From NCBI RefSeq assembly GCF_001039355.2, contig NW_019775880.1, forward strand, positions 77,777-141,776: a stretch of DNA of 64,000 nucleotides, written 5' to 3'. This document shows, one piece after another, positions 38,401 to 48,019 of this stretch (its first letter is position 1; every line of letters begins with the position of its first letter). Made by a program: the position numbers and the translations under genes. The stretch comes from Lingula anatina. Lineage: Eukaryota; Brachiopoda; Lingulata; Lingulida; Lingulidae. Under the pieces are notes generated by a model. The model saw nothing but the letters and a program-made list of their open reading frames with translations. It had not been told where the DNA came from and ran no database searches.

Positions 38401-40477
38401 CCAATGGATCAGTTATGACGATATCACCAGTATAGAAATAAAGGTAAGGTAACCGAGTTTTGAGTGCTTGTGTGTTTATGGCAACTATGTACATTACTTG
38501 ATGTCAGATAACTGATTACAATGCAAAACAACCGATACAGATAGGAGCAAAAGTTAAATTAAACATTATGTTGCTAAGGCACTAGCGGCCCCCATTGTCA
38601 AATGATTCTAATGGATATCGTGTTTANTCTTCATTGTGTCAGCGCTAGATGGTCCAAGCAGCTTGGGATGGACTGGCGCTTTACTAGGGTCACTGATTGA
38701 TTTTTTTTCACATGTTATGCACAGATATGTCTCTGGTTTATTCTCGACATTTTTCTACTGTAAGAGAGAATTCGTGCACGAATGAATTCTGGCCTCTAGT
38801 CTACGTTTTCAGATAAAATCACCGTAAAAATACCGTAAGAAAAGTTGAGAACGGACAAGTCTCAAATGGATGTTGGGTCTGTTATGATATGGGGCTTGTG
38901 GTACTGAAACATTTTTATTTTATTTTATTTGATGTTACTTAACGAATCACTTGGCTTATGACGGAAGTGTGCGATATAGCACATTGATTAAAATATATTA
39001 ATATGTTATTATAATAAAGAAAAACATTCCATTAAGAACACCTCCTGTTTGTGTACTTTAGATTTGCGACAAACTTCTCTCGGGTTCATGGACCCGTGTG
39101 TTCCACGACCAATCTCAGGCACCATACATGTACAGTGGGGACCAATGGATCAGTTATGACGATATCACCAGTATAGAAATAAAGGTAAGGTAACCGAGTT
39201 TTGAGTGCTTGTGTGTTTATGGCAACTATGTACATTACTTGATGTCAGATAACTGATTACAATGCAAAACAACCGATACAGATAGGAGCAAAAGTTAAAT
39301 TAAACATTATGTTGCTAAGGCACTAGCGGCCCCCATTGTCAAATGATTCTAATGGATATCGTGTTTAGTAAAATACCACCTGCTGTGTCTTCTAGACGTG
39401 CCGAAGCCTTGCACTTAAACATATTTCCAAAAGTTTGATGACCAGGGAAAGAATGTTAGAAAGGAGAGCCCCTAGTGAGGATCGAACTCACAACCCCTGG
39501 TTTACAAGACCAGTGCTCTAACCACTGAGCTATAGAGGCAACCGATGTCTTGTCGAAAGGCTCATGCCCGGCCGCTCCTAAATAGTCGTTTTATAACTGA
39601 TGACATTTTGTTCTGATTTTTTCAGGCGAAATACATAATTGAAAAGGGACTCGGAGGAGCGATGATATGGGCCTTGGACCTTGACGACTTCTCAAACTTA
39701 TGCGGGGATGGGCCGTACCCACTTCTGACCAAGATCAACTCTGTATTTTTGGTCCCAAGCTCTGCCGGCCCTCTTCCACCACCCCCCGTTTGTCCTTCAA
39801 CCACAACCTCCACGACGACCACAACGCCTGCGCCGCCTCCTCCTGTCGCTGTTGATTCGGGGGCTGGCCAGACCGGAGGAGTATTACTTATCAATAGTGG
39901 GCAAGGTACCGGAGCCGTCGGAGACAACAACGAAGCAGTTGTGGTGGTTGTAATACCATCCACTGTTGATAATAATGCTGTTATAGTATCAAGCAATACT
40001 ACTGCTGCTGAAAATTCGGTATCTTCCGCAAGAGGTCTTAATTCTGCTTCTTCGACAAGTAAAATACCCACAGCCACAACAGTATCAACAGAAAGTCCAC
40101 CCATCCCTGTTAATACATTCCGCACTCTGCTAATTTTCCCACAAGCCCCAAGCACTGGCATAGGGGACCCCCCCAGTTCGTCTTTGGCCACAACACCTAC
40201 GGCACCCATCAGTGAGACTGCGACAGTTATTACACCCACAACAACAATACCACCACCAACAATAATGCCAATCCCCACTACCACTTCCACACCAAGCACA
40301 ACAACAGTAGGAACTTCATCAGCTGCCATGACCACGCCCACTACCACTTCTACTCCAGCAACCACCCCTACAACCACATTGGTGAACACACTCACAACCA
40401 CTTCGACAACCGTCTTTGATGACACTGCCATTATTTTAAATATTGTCGAATCTAATGATAGCGAGAACGATTCATAG
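25440..40477 (+). CDS. Secreted chitinase with two GH18 domains and mucin-like tail
   Basis: Exons: 25440-25442, 25635-25701, 26370-26567, 28828-29063, 32153-32256, 32737-32860, 33263-33445, 33638-33766, 34045-34588, 34802-34934, 36395-36530, 36729-36853, 37182-37308, 37586-37771, 38321-38443, 39626-40477. With one copy of each duplicated exon, phases chain to about 1089 residues. Signal peptide: [18 protein letters not shown]18-1 (about residues 30-395) has [19 protein letters not shown] and [13 protein letters not shown], but its catalytic motif is [10 protein letters not shown], so the acid/base Glu is Ser. A Pro/Thr/Ser/Gly linker follows. GH18-2 (about 470-848) has [15 protein letters not shown], the intact [10 protein letters not shown] and [13 protein letters not shown]. 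The tail (850-1089) is Thr/Pro/Ser-rich without a CBM14. GH18 enzymes cleave beta-1,4 GlcNAc bonds. Either ATG (25440 or 25635) gives essentially the same protein. Confidence 0.93.
28828..29063 (+). CDS. Chitinase exon 4: degenerate GH18-1 catalytic strand
   Basis: This exon encodes [14 protein letters not shown] and the strand-4 motif [11 protein letters not shown]. In the DxxDxDxE signature the middle Asp is Ser (29010-29012) and the catalytic Glu is Ser (29022-29024). The exon enters in phase 1 and leaves in phase 0. The domain is therefore expected to bind but not cleave chitin, as in chitinase-like lectins. Confidence 0.9.
30703..30938 (+). CDS. Second copy of chitinase exon 4
   Basis: The encoded protein matches exon 4, including both Ser substitutions (catalytic position at 30897-30899). 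Because the exon is phase 1 to 0, including both copies in one mRNA would break the frame. This supports the view that it is the other allele rather than a second exon. Confidence 0.9.
30963..31067. repeat. Poly-T followed by GT microsatellite
   Basis: A long T-rich run (about 30963-31018) is followed by (GT)n to about 31066 in a chitinase intron. The allelic copy at about 29088-29174 is much shorter. Confidence 0.9.
31160..32150. other. Chitinase intron 4, unique part
   Basis: The part of this intron after the duplicated block is AT-rich. It has a short G run near 31336-31346 and no recognisable gene, tRNA or transposon end on either strand. Confidence 0.5.
34045..34588 (+). CDS. Chitinase exon 9: end of GH18-1, linker, start of GH18-2
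   Basis: One 544-base exon encodes the last strand of GH18-1 ([14 protein letters not shown]), a Pro/Ser/Thr/Gly-rich linker of about 75 residues, and the first strand of GH18-2 ([12 protein letters not shown], then CTHIIFAFA). The two domains are therefore joined inside an exon. This shows that they belong to one protein rather than two genes. Confidence 0.95.
35204..35276 (-). tRNA. tRNA-Thr (anticodon UGU), copy 1
   Basis: The 73-nt cloverleaf reads on the minus strand. Acceptor GCCTCTA pairs with TGGAGGC with one G-T pair. The D stem is GCTC/GAGC. Anticodon stem CTGGT/ACCAG has loop CTTGTAA, giving anticodon TGT. T stem GTGAG/CTCAC has loop TTCAATC. There is no intron. A TTTT run follows four bases after the 3' end, as expected for a pol III terminator. 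It lies antisense in the chitinase intron between exons 10 and 11. Confidence 0.95.
35369..35413. repeat. ATT microsatellite
   Basis: A (TTA)n run of about 45 bases lies within the chitinase intron, just after tRNA-Thr copy 1. Confidence 0.95.
35530..35650 (+). pseudogene. Decayed duplicate of chitinase exon 11 start
   Basis: AAGTATTGATAATAAGATTG (35495-35514) and the sequence after it, up to CACAGTTCCTCAGTAATG, align with the intron end and beginning of real exon 11 (36355-36435). The real version reads GGGCAAGGTTTATTGAACAT and then CAGTACCTCAGAAAC. Here the acceptor AG is lost and the frame has decayed. Together with the upstream tRNA copy this shows a tandem segmental duplication. Confidence 0.55.
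36081..36153 (-). tRNA. tRNA-Thr (anticodon UGU), copy 2
   Basis: The 73-nt cloverleaf has acceptor GCCTCTA/TAGGGGC, anticodon loop CTTGTAA (TGT) and T loop TTCGATC. It differs from copy 1 only in the acceptor 3' strand, T loop and neighbouring positions. A TTTTT run lies about 12 bases downstream on the minus strand. It is in the same intron as copy 1 and is linked to it by a shared duplicated block. Confidence 0.95.
36395..36530 (+). CDS. Chitinase exon 11: active-type GH18-2 catalytic strand
   Basis: This exon encodes [20 protein letters not shown], then WEYPASRSG. The DxxDxDxE signature is complete, with the catalytic Glu at 36465-36467. This contrasts with GH18-1. In the later M-x-Y-D-F-H position of both domains the Tyr is Phe (TTFDFH and LSFDFH), which may reduce activity. 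Confidence 0.95.
36729..36853 (+). CDS. Chitinase exon 12 with a GC donor
   Basis: The exon encodes [17 protein letters not shown], then [15 protein letters not shown]. It ends GGGAAG followed by GCAAGTG, so the intron starts with GC instead of GT while the rest of the donor matches consensus. Using it gives phase 2, which joins exactly to AATCCTCGATTTTG at 37182 and restores the R-ILDFVTV strand. Confidence 0.9.
37888..39367. repeat. 0.74-kb direct duplication with a single N at 38627
   Basis: 37888-38626 and 38629-39367 are virtually identical at an offset of 741. Each contains chitinase exon 15 (38321-38443 and 39062-39184). The N lies exactly at the junction. Exon 15 is phase 0 to 0, so an automatic gene model could wrongly include 41 residues twice. 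Confidence 0.93.
39062..39184 (+). CDS. Second copy of chitinase exon 15
   Basis: This encodes the same 41 residues as 38321-38443 ([17 protein letters not shown] and onward). GH18 domains have this strand once, and GH18-1 has a single equivalent (33638-33766). It is best treated as an assembly copy. Confidence 0.9.
39467..39539 (-). tRNA. tRNA-Thr (anticodon UGU), copy 3
   Basis: The cloverleaf is the same as copy 2 except for one base before the T stem (GGGTT for GGGTC), with anticodon TGT. It lies antisense in the chitinase intron before exon 16. Immediate flanks differ from copies 1 and 2. No run of four T's follows closely (only TTT within the first 25 bases or so), so termination may be less efficient. 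Confidence 0.93.
39626..40477 (+). CDS. Chitinase exon 16: end of GH18-2 and mucin-like tail
   Basis: The exon opens with [20 protein letters not shown], the last GH18 strand. It continues for about 240 residues of Thr/Pro/Ser/Val-rich sequence ending [10 protein letters not shown] and a TAG stop. The tail is probably O-glycosylated. Many chitinases end in a CBM14 after such a linker; this exon does not. Phase-1 GT dinucleotides at 39906 and 40059 (GACAA/GTAAAA) could act as internal donors. Confidence 0.9.
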   Translation, partial: AKYIIEKGLGGAMIWALDLDDFSNLCGDGPYPLLTKINSVFLVPSSAGPLPPPPVCPSTTTSTTTTTPAPPPPVAVDSGAGQTGGVLLINSGQGTGAVGDNNEAVVVVVIPSTVDNNAVIVSSNTTAAENSVSSARGLNSASSTSKIPTATTVSTESPPIPVNTFRTLLIFPQAPSTGIGDPPSSSLATTPTAPISETATVITPTTTIPPPTIMPIPTTTSTPSTTTVGTSSAAMTTPTTTSTPATTPTTTLVNTLTTTSTTVFDDTAIILNIVESNDSENDS

Positions 40478-42048
40478 CCCATCGTTTTTTCAAATTATCT
40501 TAAAGAGCTTTCAGTCGAGTTTTCAACCGAGCAGTCTTGAAAAAGACCACTTAAGTCCTTACTTTCGGAAGCAAGTTGCCGCCCCCTTATTTACATCTGT
40601 TATCCCGTCTAACCATGATTGCTTGTCCTTTACCTCAAGGATAACAGTGAGATAGTTTGTGGAAGATTGTATCAAGTGTCTGCTCCCTTACGTTAATATT
40701 AAAATGCTGTTAGAACCAATCTGTTTTGTATAAATTAAAGCAGCAGTAGCATTGATAGAAATAGCAATAACTTTCTGCACTAAATTGATTCACTTTATGA
40801 CTGGCATAAACTAAGCCTTGACAGATACTATTAAGACTATTTATATGCTTTGTGATAAGCAAAGACTTCTACTTTAACGTATTCATATTTTAATGATTTA
40901 TTTCTTCTTACCGTTTGCATGCATAAAAGATTGAACTGATGATTTTATAGATTGCATGATTAGGTGGAGGCGGGCTCTATAGAATTTCAAATATTATATG
41001 TATTTTGTAACTTAGAAAGTATTGTAGAAAAACAAAATTGTTTATGCAATAGCTCACAAAGGCGACTTTTTTAAGATACACTTTTTTACTCACTCGTCTG
41101 ATTGGTTAAATTTCTACGTCCTTTGTCTCGAGAGAATGAAGCATCGTTAAGATATAATGAATTAAAAGCATGCAATATAACAGGGAACGAAATACACAAG
41201 GTTTTTTCGTGGAAAAACTCATTTACCTAGTTTGAGGCCATATCAGGTAAGAATTTTTCTATTGTGTTTTTGTATTTTGCATTCCCATGTGCCTTGCACC
41301 TCTTTTCTAACGGTATTCAATTTGACTGATGATGTATTATCCACCTGCGACCCAACCACAGCTTATGTTTCTGTAGTTCTATGGTATCCATATCTCTACA
41401 ACCATAACCAAAGACAAAATTGCATGTACAACGTGCTGGTACGTGCGTCCATATGTTTAGTTGTTCCCATTTACCAACAGGGCTTGGACCAAGTCAAGCG
41501 TTATTTGTATAACTTTCCTATTGTGAAATGTCAAAGTCAGATTGTTATGGATATAGTGTCAACCATCGTTTGTCGCCTTCATCCCAACCTTGAGGTCGGT
41601 GCGGTTAATTAACCGATTTACGTTGACCGTTGTTGCATGGGTTCTTGATGTACCGTTTGTGATAGAATTGTCCGCCGGTGTCCGCCTTTTCCGTTATATT
41701 TCCCGCGAAGTTGCAATATTATTTATTATTGTTTTCCTGATATTATAATTATACCTTCACCTTTACCTTCAAATGCATGCCCTACCATATTTACTAACAG
41801 TGGGTTTTATTTAGGCTGATGAGTAGGATGCAACTAGTAAACTAATCTTCCTTTGCATGTGATGCTGTGTTCAGCTATTTTAACACTGGAGCCATTGTGA
41901 AGAGTTTCGTAAAATTACACGCAAACAATATTCTTTTGTTTTATTTTCAAATGTAATAGTAATGATTTGTAGATTTGGTAACACGTTACTATTTAGTAGT
42001 AGTACAGTAAGTAGCATTGTAGCATTGTGGAGAAGGTTTTGTTTGAAA
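40478..42048. other. Chitinase 3' end and spacer to the CBM14 gene
   Basis: A polyadenylation-like ATTAAA lies near 40733. A strong donor motif, ATATCAG followed by GTAAGA, occurs at 41247-41248 downstream of TATA-like AT runs (41153-41180). It could end an untranslated first exon of the next gene. An open frame at 41232-41612 overlaps this donor, has no ATG start and is not recognised. Confidence 0.45.
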
Positions 42049-42163
42049 ATGGCTGGTTATACTAGACTGTTTTGCGTTGAGACGGCGAATATCTTGCTTA
42101 TTTTTCTCCGTTGTATTGCAGGTGCTCTTTCTGCGGGAACTGATTCTGGAGCTGTGCGAACAG
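42049..42163 (+). CDS. CBM14 gene exon 1: putative signal peptide
   Basis: The ATG at 42049 opens MAGYTRLFCVETANILLIFL, followed by RCIAGALSAGTDSGAVRT. The hydrophobic stretch and small residues at ALSA suit a signal peptide, and the phase-1 end joins to EPPFTC. However, 42091-42121 also reads as a good acceptor (pyrimidine-rich, TTGTATTGCAG). An alternative 42-base phase 1-1 exon 42122-42163 with a distant upstream exon is possible. Confidence 0.55.
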
Positions 42164-45100
42164 GTATCAGCTTATTAATTGCTGTATATTCTGTCTAAAC
42201 TGTTGAATGTTGAAAATAAATGAGCTCGATATTTCCAAATTCCTTTATTTCCTCACACATCATTACGATTATGTCTTCTTTCCAGAACCTCCATTCACAT
42301 GTAACGGCAGAGGGCCTGGAATCTATGCAGACCCATTCAGTTGCAACAGCTTCTATATCTGTGACACTGGTTTCCAGCAACTTATATCTTGCGAGCGTGA
42401 TTTAGTTTTCCACGCAGATCAAGGCATTTGTGGTTCTTCAGATGGATTTACGTGTAATCCTGCATCCTTACTTACAACTACCACCACAACTACCACCGTC
42501 AGACCACCACCTCCACCGCCTTCCACCAGGGCACCGGTCGTAGTTATCCTTCAACCAGCCACTGCAACTAGAACCACAAGACCACCACCACCACCACCGC
42601 CTCCTACCACCAGAGCACCGCAAATAATCATCTTTCAACCAGCCGCTACCACGCCCAGACCGAGAACCACAACCACCAGACCTAGAACCACAACCACCAG
42701 GCCGACAACCACCACAACAAGACGGACAACTACAACCACCAGACCAACGACCACCACGACTACAGAACCGCCCCCTACAGGTAATGTTGTCTTTAAAATC
42801 AGTTTGAATTTTATATACATAGTGTGTATTTCATTTGAGAATCTATTCATGTTTTTATTTTTGCGTTTGTTTTAGGATGTCAGTTATTTATATTTTAAAC
42901 GGTTAGTTATAATAAATCGAAATGACTGCCAACATATACGTCAGCATGTGGAACGGAAAAGCTTACGGATGATTCGCTGACCCTTCCTATGGAACACTTT
43001 TATGTGTATAATGGTGGCGACATATTGTGCAATCCAAATGTAAGATTGCCTCAAAGGGTCCGAATCAGATCCGTCATTGTGGCGGCGCATCCGCTGCAAA
43101 CAGCTACCAACAAATTCCCCAACTTCTCAAACACTACTTGCAATGTACAACGACAACAACAGCTACACTATAGGTCAGAGAGCTACAACAACAGGTATTA
43201 CCACAATGACAAGTACACCACCTACATGTACAGGGTAATTACTTTATAAAATTTTATTTTTTCCATGACATATTTTCTATTGTAATAAAAAGAATATATA
43301 GTTTTACATTCTTAACATGGAAGGCTTCTTTGGGGTTTATTTCAGATCTATCTTGATATTTTAAGTATAACAATTTTGCAGTTTATGGTGGTGAAGATGT
43401 GAGTTTAATACGGGATTTATGTTAACATTTAGAAAATAACCCGAGAAAAATTTTCAAGGAATTTGCACAGCGAATAACACTGTGCTTCAGACTCATTGTT
43501 GTCCTTTTCAGCGTATCCGTTTACATGCGAGGGCAAAGGACCAGGATCCTATGCAGATCCTTTTGATTGTTCTTACTTTTATACGTGTTCTGGTGGTCGG
43601 GCTACAAGAGTACCTTGTCAGTTTGGATTGTTGTTCAACCCACGTCGTCGTTCTTGTGACTGGGCAAGGAATGTTAACTGTAGACCAGCAGTGTTGGTGA
43701 CCAGACCAACAACAACTACAATTTCAACCACAACTACAACGACAACGAGACCACCACCTACTTCTAGACGCACTCGCCCTCCTTTTAACACATTCAGAAA
43801 CCCCCGACCCCAACTAACACAAACATCGAGACAACCAGCACAGCGCCAACCAATACAAATCCAACCAACCCCACAAAGAACAACAATCCCTACAACCACT
43901 GGTCCACCACCAACAGGTATGCGTCTGTCATGTATGGCATTCATAACATTATATCATTTTTTTTTACTTTTTAACTTGAAATTGTCACCTTTTTGGCAAA
44001 TTGTAATGGGTAATATGCCTCATAACATATTATCCATATGCTTACTCCATTACGACATCAAGATTTTAAATGATATTTGACAGGTATGTTAGTACGTGCA
44101 TTTTTATAAGTTTATCGCAATAAAGGTGCCATAAAGGTGACACCAAAATATTAAACATGACTTTTTATGGATGTTTTCTTCCCTTAACATTTTTGTTCAC
44201 CTATTTTTGAAGTGTCCGTCTGAGAACTTAAAACAATCTATCATTATGTAAGTCTGTGTTTTGTGAAAAAAAGTTGCATGCCTTTTAAACTCTAACTAAC
44301 AATGACGATACTTCACAGTGGTCATTTTAAATGTTTCGTCGCCAAAAGTAAGTCTTGTAGCGACATAATCAAACTATATTTTTCAGCATATCCTTTCACG
44401 TGCGATGGAAGAGGTTCTGGTACCTATGCCGATCCTTTTGATTGCGAACATTTTTATATTTGCACCGGTGGTAGAGCAAGACGAATTTCTTGCCAACCTG
44501 GACTGCTTTTCAGTCCAAGCCTCGGTTCCTGCGATTGGCCAGGAAATGTACAATGTAGACCAGCCATTCTGGTCACAAGACCTACCACACCTACCACAAC
44601 TACTACCACAACCACCACTACAACCACTCCCCCAGTACCTACAACAAGTAGGGTGACACAACCAACAACTACTACTAGGTCGACAACACCTACTACTACA
44701 ACTACCACAACGACAGGTCCGCCACCTACAGGTAAAATACCCTGTCAGTAGGTGAAATTCTGATGGTATAAAGAACTCTGTATTGTGTCACGGGGTTTTA
44801 CTTGCATGTTTTGTAGAGAATAGCTGATTTTTAAGACATAACCCATTATTTTAAAAGAAAAGTTATATTAACCCCTATTGTAAACATAGTGAATCTTTTG
44901 TCCGTACCTGTAATAATGTTGCCTAATGTTTTGAATGTGAACCTTATTGTTTCTATAAGGCATCTATTAATTTTCAGCCTATCCGTTTACATGTCTTGGT
45001 AGAAGGCCAGGATCGTATGCCGATCCTTTTGATTGTTCCTACTTCTATGTTTGCTCTGGTGGTCGGGCACGGCGACTGTCATGTCAAAGTGGATTAATGT

Positions 45101-47956
45101 TTGACCCGAGACGCCGAACTTGTGATTGGGCGAGGAACGTTAACTGTAGACCTGCAATTTTGGTTACACGGCCCACTACTACCACTATTCCCACTACTAC
45201 ATCCGCAGATAATCAATTCACGTTAAGACAAACGTCTCCGTCACTTCAAGTCATTCCTTCCAGGGTCAATCCGAGGATTGATTCACTCCAACCAATCAAC
45301 CAACCCCCTTCTCTACCGCAACCAACCAGGCCTCCACCACAAACCCTAATACCACAACCAACACAACCGCCACAACCAACAACTTCGACTACAACCGGTC
45401 CGCCACCAACAGGTATGCAATAGGCTTTCAAAATAACTTTTCTTTTCTGTGATATAGTTCTGTTTAATATGCATGTGTGCAGTTCTCAAATTATTAACAG
45501 TTTCATTTCTTTCAATTCACCATTGAGTATAATTTAGATTTCTCACTTTGTTTTGTAACATTATTGACTTTATTTGTTACCTCACTGATGTGTAAATGAA
45601 TCTATCCTCTCAACTTTAAATTAACAATGTTGGAACTTTCAGCCTATCCGTTTACATGTGAAGGCAAAGGACCAGGATCCTATGCAGATCCATTCGATTG
45701 TTCATTCTTTTATACGTGTTCTGGTGGCCGGGCTTCAAGAGTACCTTGTCAGTTTGGATTGTTGTTCAACCCACGTCGTCGTTCTTGTGACTGGGCAAGG
45801 AATGTTAACTGTAGACCAGCAGTGTTGGTGACCAGACCAACTACAACTACGACCACAACAACAACGACAACTACAATTGCACCATCGACGACTCGGTCTC
45901 CCGAGAGACGCACACCTCCCCCACTGGTTCAACCTGTTCCAAACAGTAACACATTTAGTAATCTTCAGCCCCAACCGACATTTCTTCCTCAACCATCACA
46001 ACCACAACTAACCCCACCAGCCCAACCCACACGACCACCACAAACAACCACACGGCCCCCACCAACAACTCCTACTACAACTCTCCCGCCGCCTACAGGT
46101 ATGGATGGTATATTTCTTACCATTAATGCACTAGGAAAAAAGGGAGGAAGTTAACGCATCTGAAGCCGAGACATATGGCCAGCTTTTACTGGCAATACTT
46201 TTAAAAAGGTGTCCTAGACTTAATGAGCAGCCCCATTTGATACTATTTGCAACGAAATTAATTAAATTTTTCCTACATTATTTTCATGAAAAAGGTACAA
46301 ATAAGTCATCAGCTTTTGAATGCGCTACCTTCTTTACTAAAACCAATGAAACGTTTGAGTTGTCCTTTTTTTAACATGACATAAGTTGATTCTTATATTA
46401 TGGTTGATTGGTAATCTTTTGAATAGTTCCTTTTTAAACTTGCACGTTTAATCTGTATCTCACATTGTCTATATTTGTTTCTGTCCAAGTAGTGTGAAAT
46501 TGTAGTTTCTATTTACTAATTTCTCATGTCAGAAATTTTGTCAAGGCAAGTCTTTTTGGTGCATGCTAGTATTAAAAAGAATTTTCTAAACTGTAATAAC
46601 TTCGGTGTCAATTCCAGCCTATCCGTTTACATGTGAGGGCAAAGGACCAGGATCCTATGCAGATCCATTCGATTGTTCCTTCTTTTATACATGTTCTGGT
46701 GGTCGGGCTTCAAGAATACCTTGTCAGTTTGGATTGTTGTTCAACCCACGTCGTCGTTCTTGTGACTGGGCAAGGAATGTTAACTGTAGACCAGCAGTGT
46801 TGGTGACCAGACCAACAACAACTACGACTACAACAACAACGACAACTACAGTTGCACCATCGACGCCTCGGTCTCCCGAAATACGCATACTTCCTCAACT
46901 GGTTCAGCCTGTACCTAATAGTAGTACATTAAATGAACTCCAGCCTCAACCGACAATTCTTTCTCAACCATCACAACCACAACCAACTCCAGCAGCCCAA
47001 CCCACATCACCACCTCAACCAACCACACTGCCCCCACCCACAACTCCGACTACCACTCTCCCGCCGCCTACAGGTATGGATGGTATATTTCTTACCATTA
47101 ATGCACTAGACAAAAACGAGGAAGTTGACGCATTTAAATCCGATATATGTATATGACCTGCTATCACCGCCACAACCCTTTTCCAAACCCTCCTACTCTT
47201 GAGCAACCCCATACTCCATGTATATGTGGCGACCTTCCTATTAACAAATTCCTTGGTAATAATCATGAAAATAGTACAAATAAGTTATTGGCTTTGAAAT
47301 GTGTCATCCTCCTTTTAAAAATTAGTGGAATGTTTGGTCTTCCTCTTTTTAACACAAGATAATTTGATTCCTGAATCGTAGATTTTTGTTTGTTTGTTTT
47401 ACTAATTCATAAGTCAGTCATGTTTGAATTTTTTCAAAGCAAGTCAATTCAGTGCATGCAGGTAATAAACGTCTTTCTTACTTCTCACTCTGATATTCTT
47501 AACTGTAATAACTTCGGTGTCAATTCCAGCCTATCCGTTTACGTGCGAGGGCAAAGGACCAGGATCCTATGCAGATCCTTTTGATTGTTCCTTCTTTTAT
47601 ACGTGTTCTGGTGGTCGGGCTACAAGAATACCTTGTCAGTTTGGATTGTTGTTCAACCCACGTCGTCGTTCTTGTGACTGGGCAAGGAATGTTAACTGTA
47701 GACCAGCAGTGTTGGTGACCAGGCCAACTACAACTACGACCACAACAACAACTCAACCAACAACTCGACCAACAACTACTAACACCCAACGACAAAACGT
47801 TCCTCTCCAACCTACACCGCCACTGATACCGACACTATCTCCTCGAGAAACCATCCCGCCTCAACCGCCACTACAACAAACTCCCCAACCCCCATCAACA
47901 ACCACAACCAACCCAACCACTACAACTACCGACCCACCGCCAACAGGTAGGCATGG

Positions 47957-48019
<63 letters not shown>

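Noticed and set aside
39622-40482. Long minus-strand open frame (286 codons) over chitinase exon 16
   Set aside because: It is the complement of the Thr/Pro-rich tail. Repetitive ACN/CCN codons give Val/Gly-rich open frames on the other strand. The + strand frame continues a GH18 domain.
41232-41612. 126-codon open frame between chitinase and CBM14 gene
   Set aside because: It lacks an ATG start and runs through a strong donor site at 41247. No similarity recognised. It is better explained as spacer with a possible untranslated exon.
42635-45992. Several Val- or Cys-rich minus-strand open frames opposite CBM14 linkers
   Set aside because: These are shadows of Thr-codon repeats with no protein-family signal.
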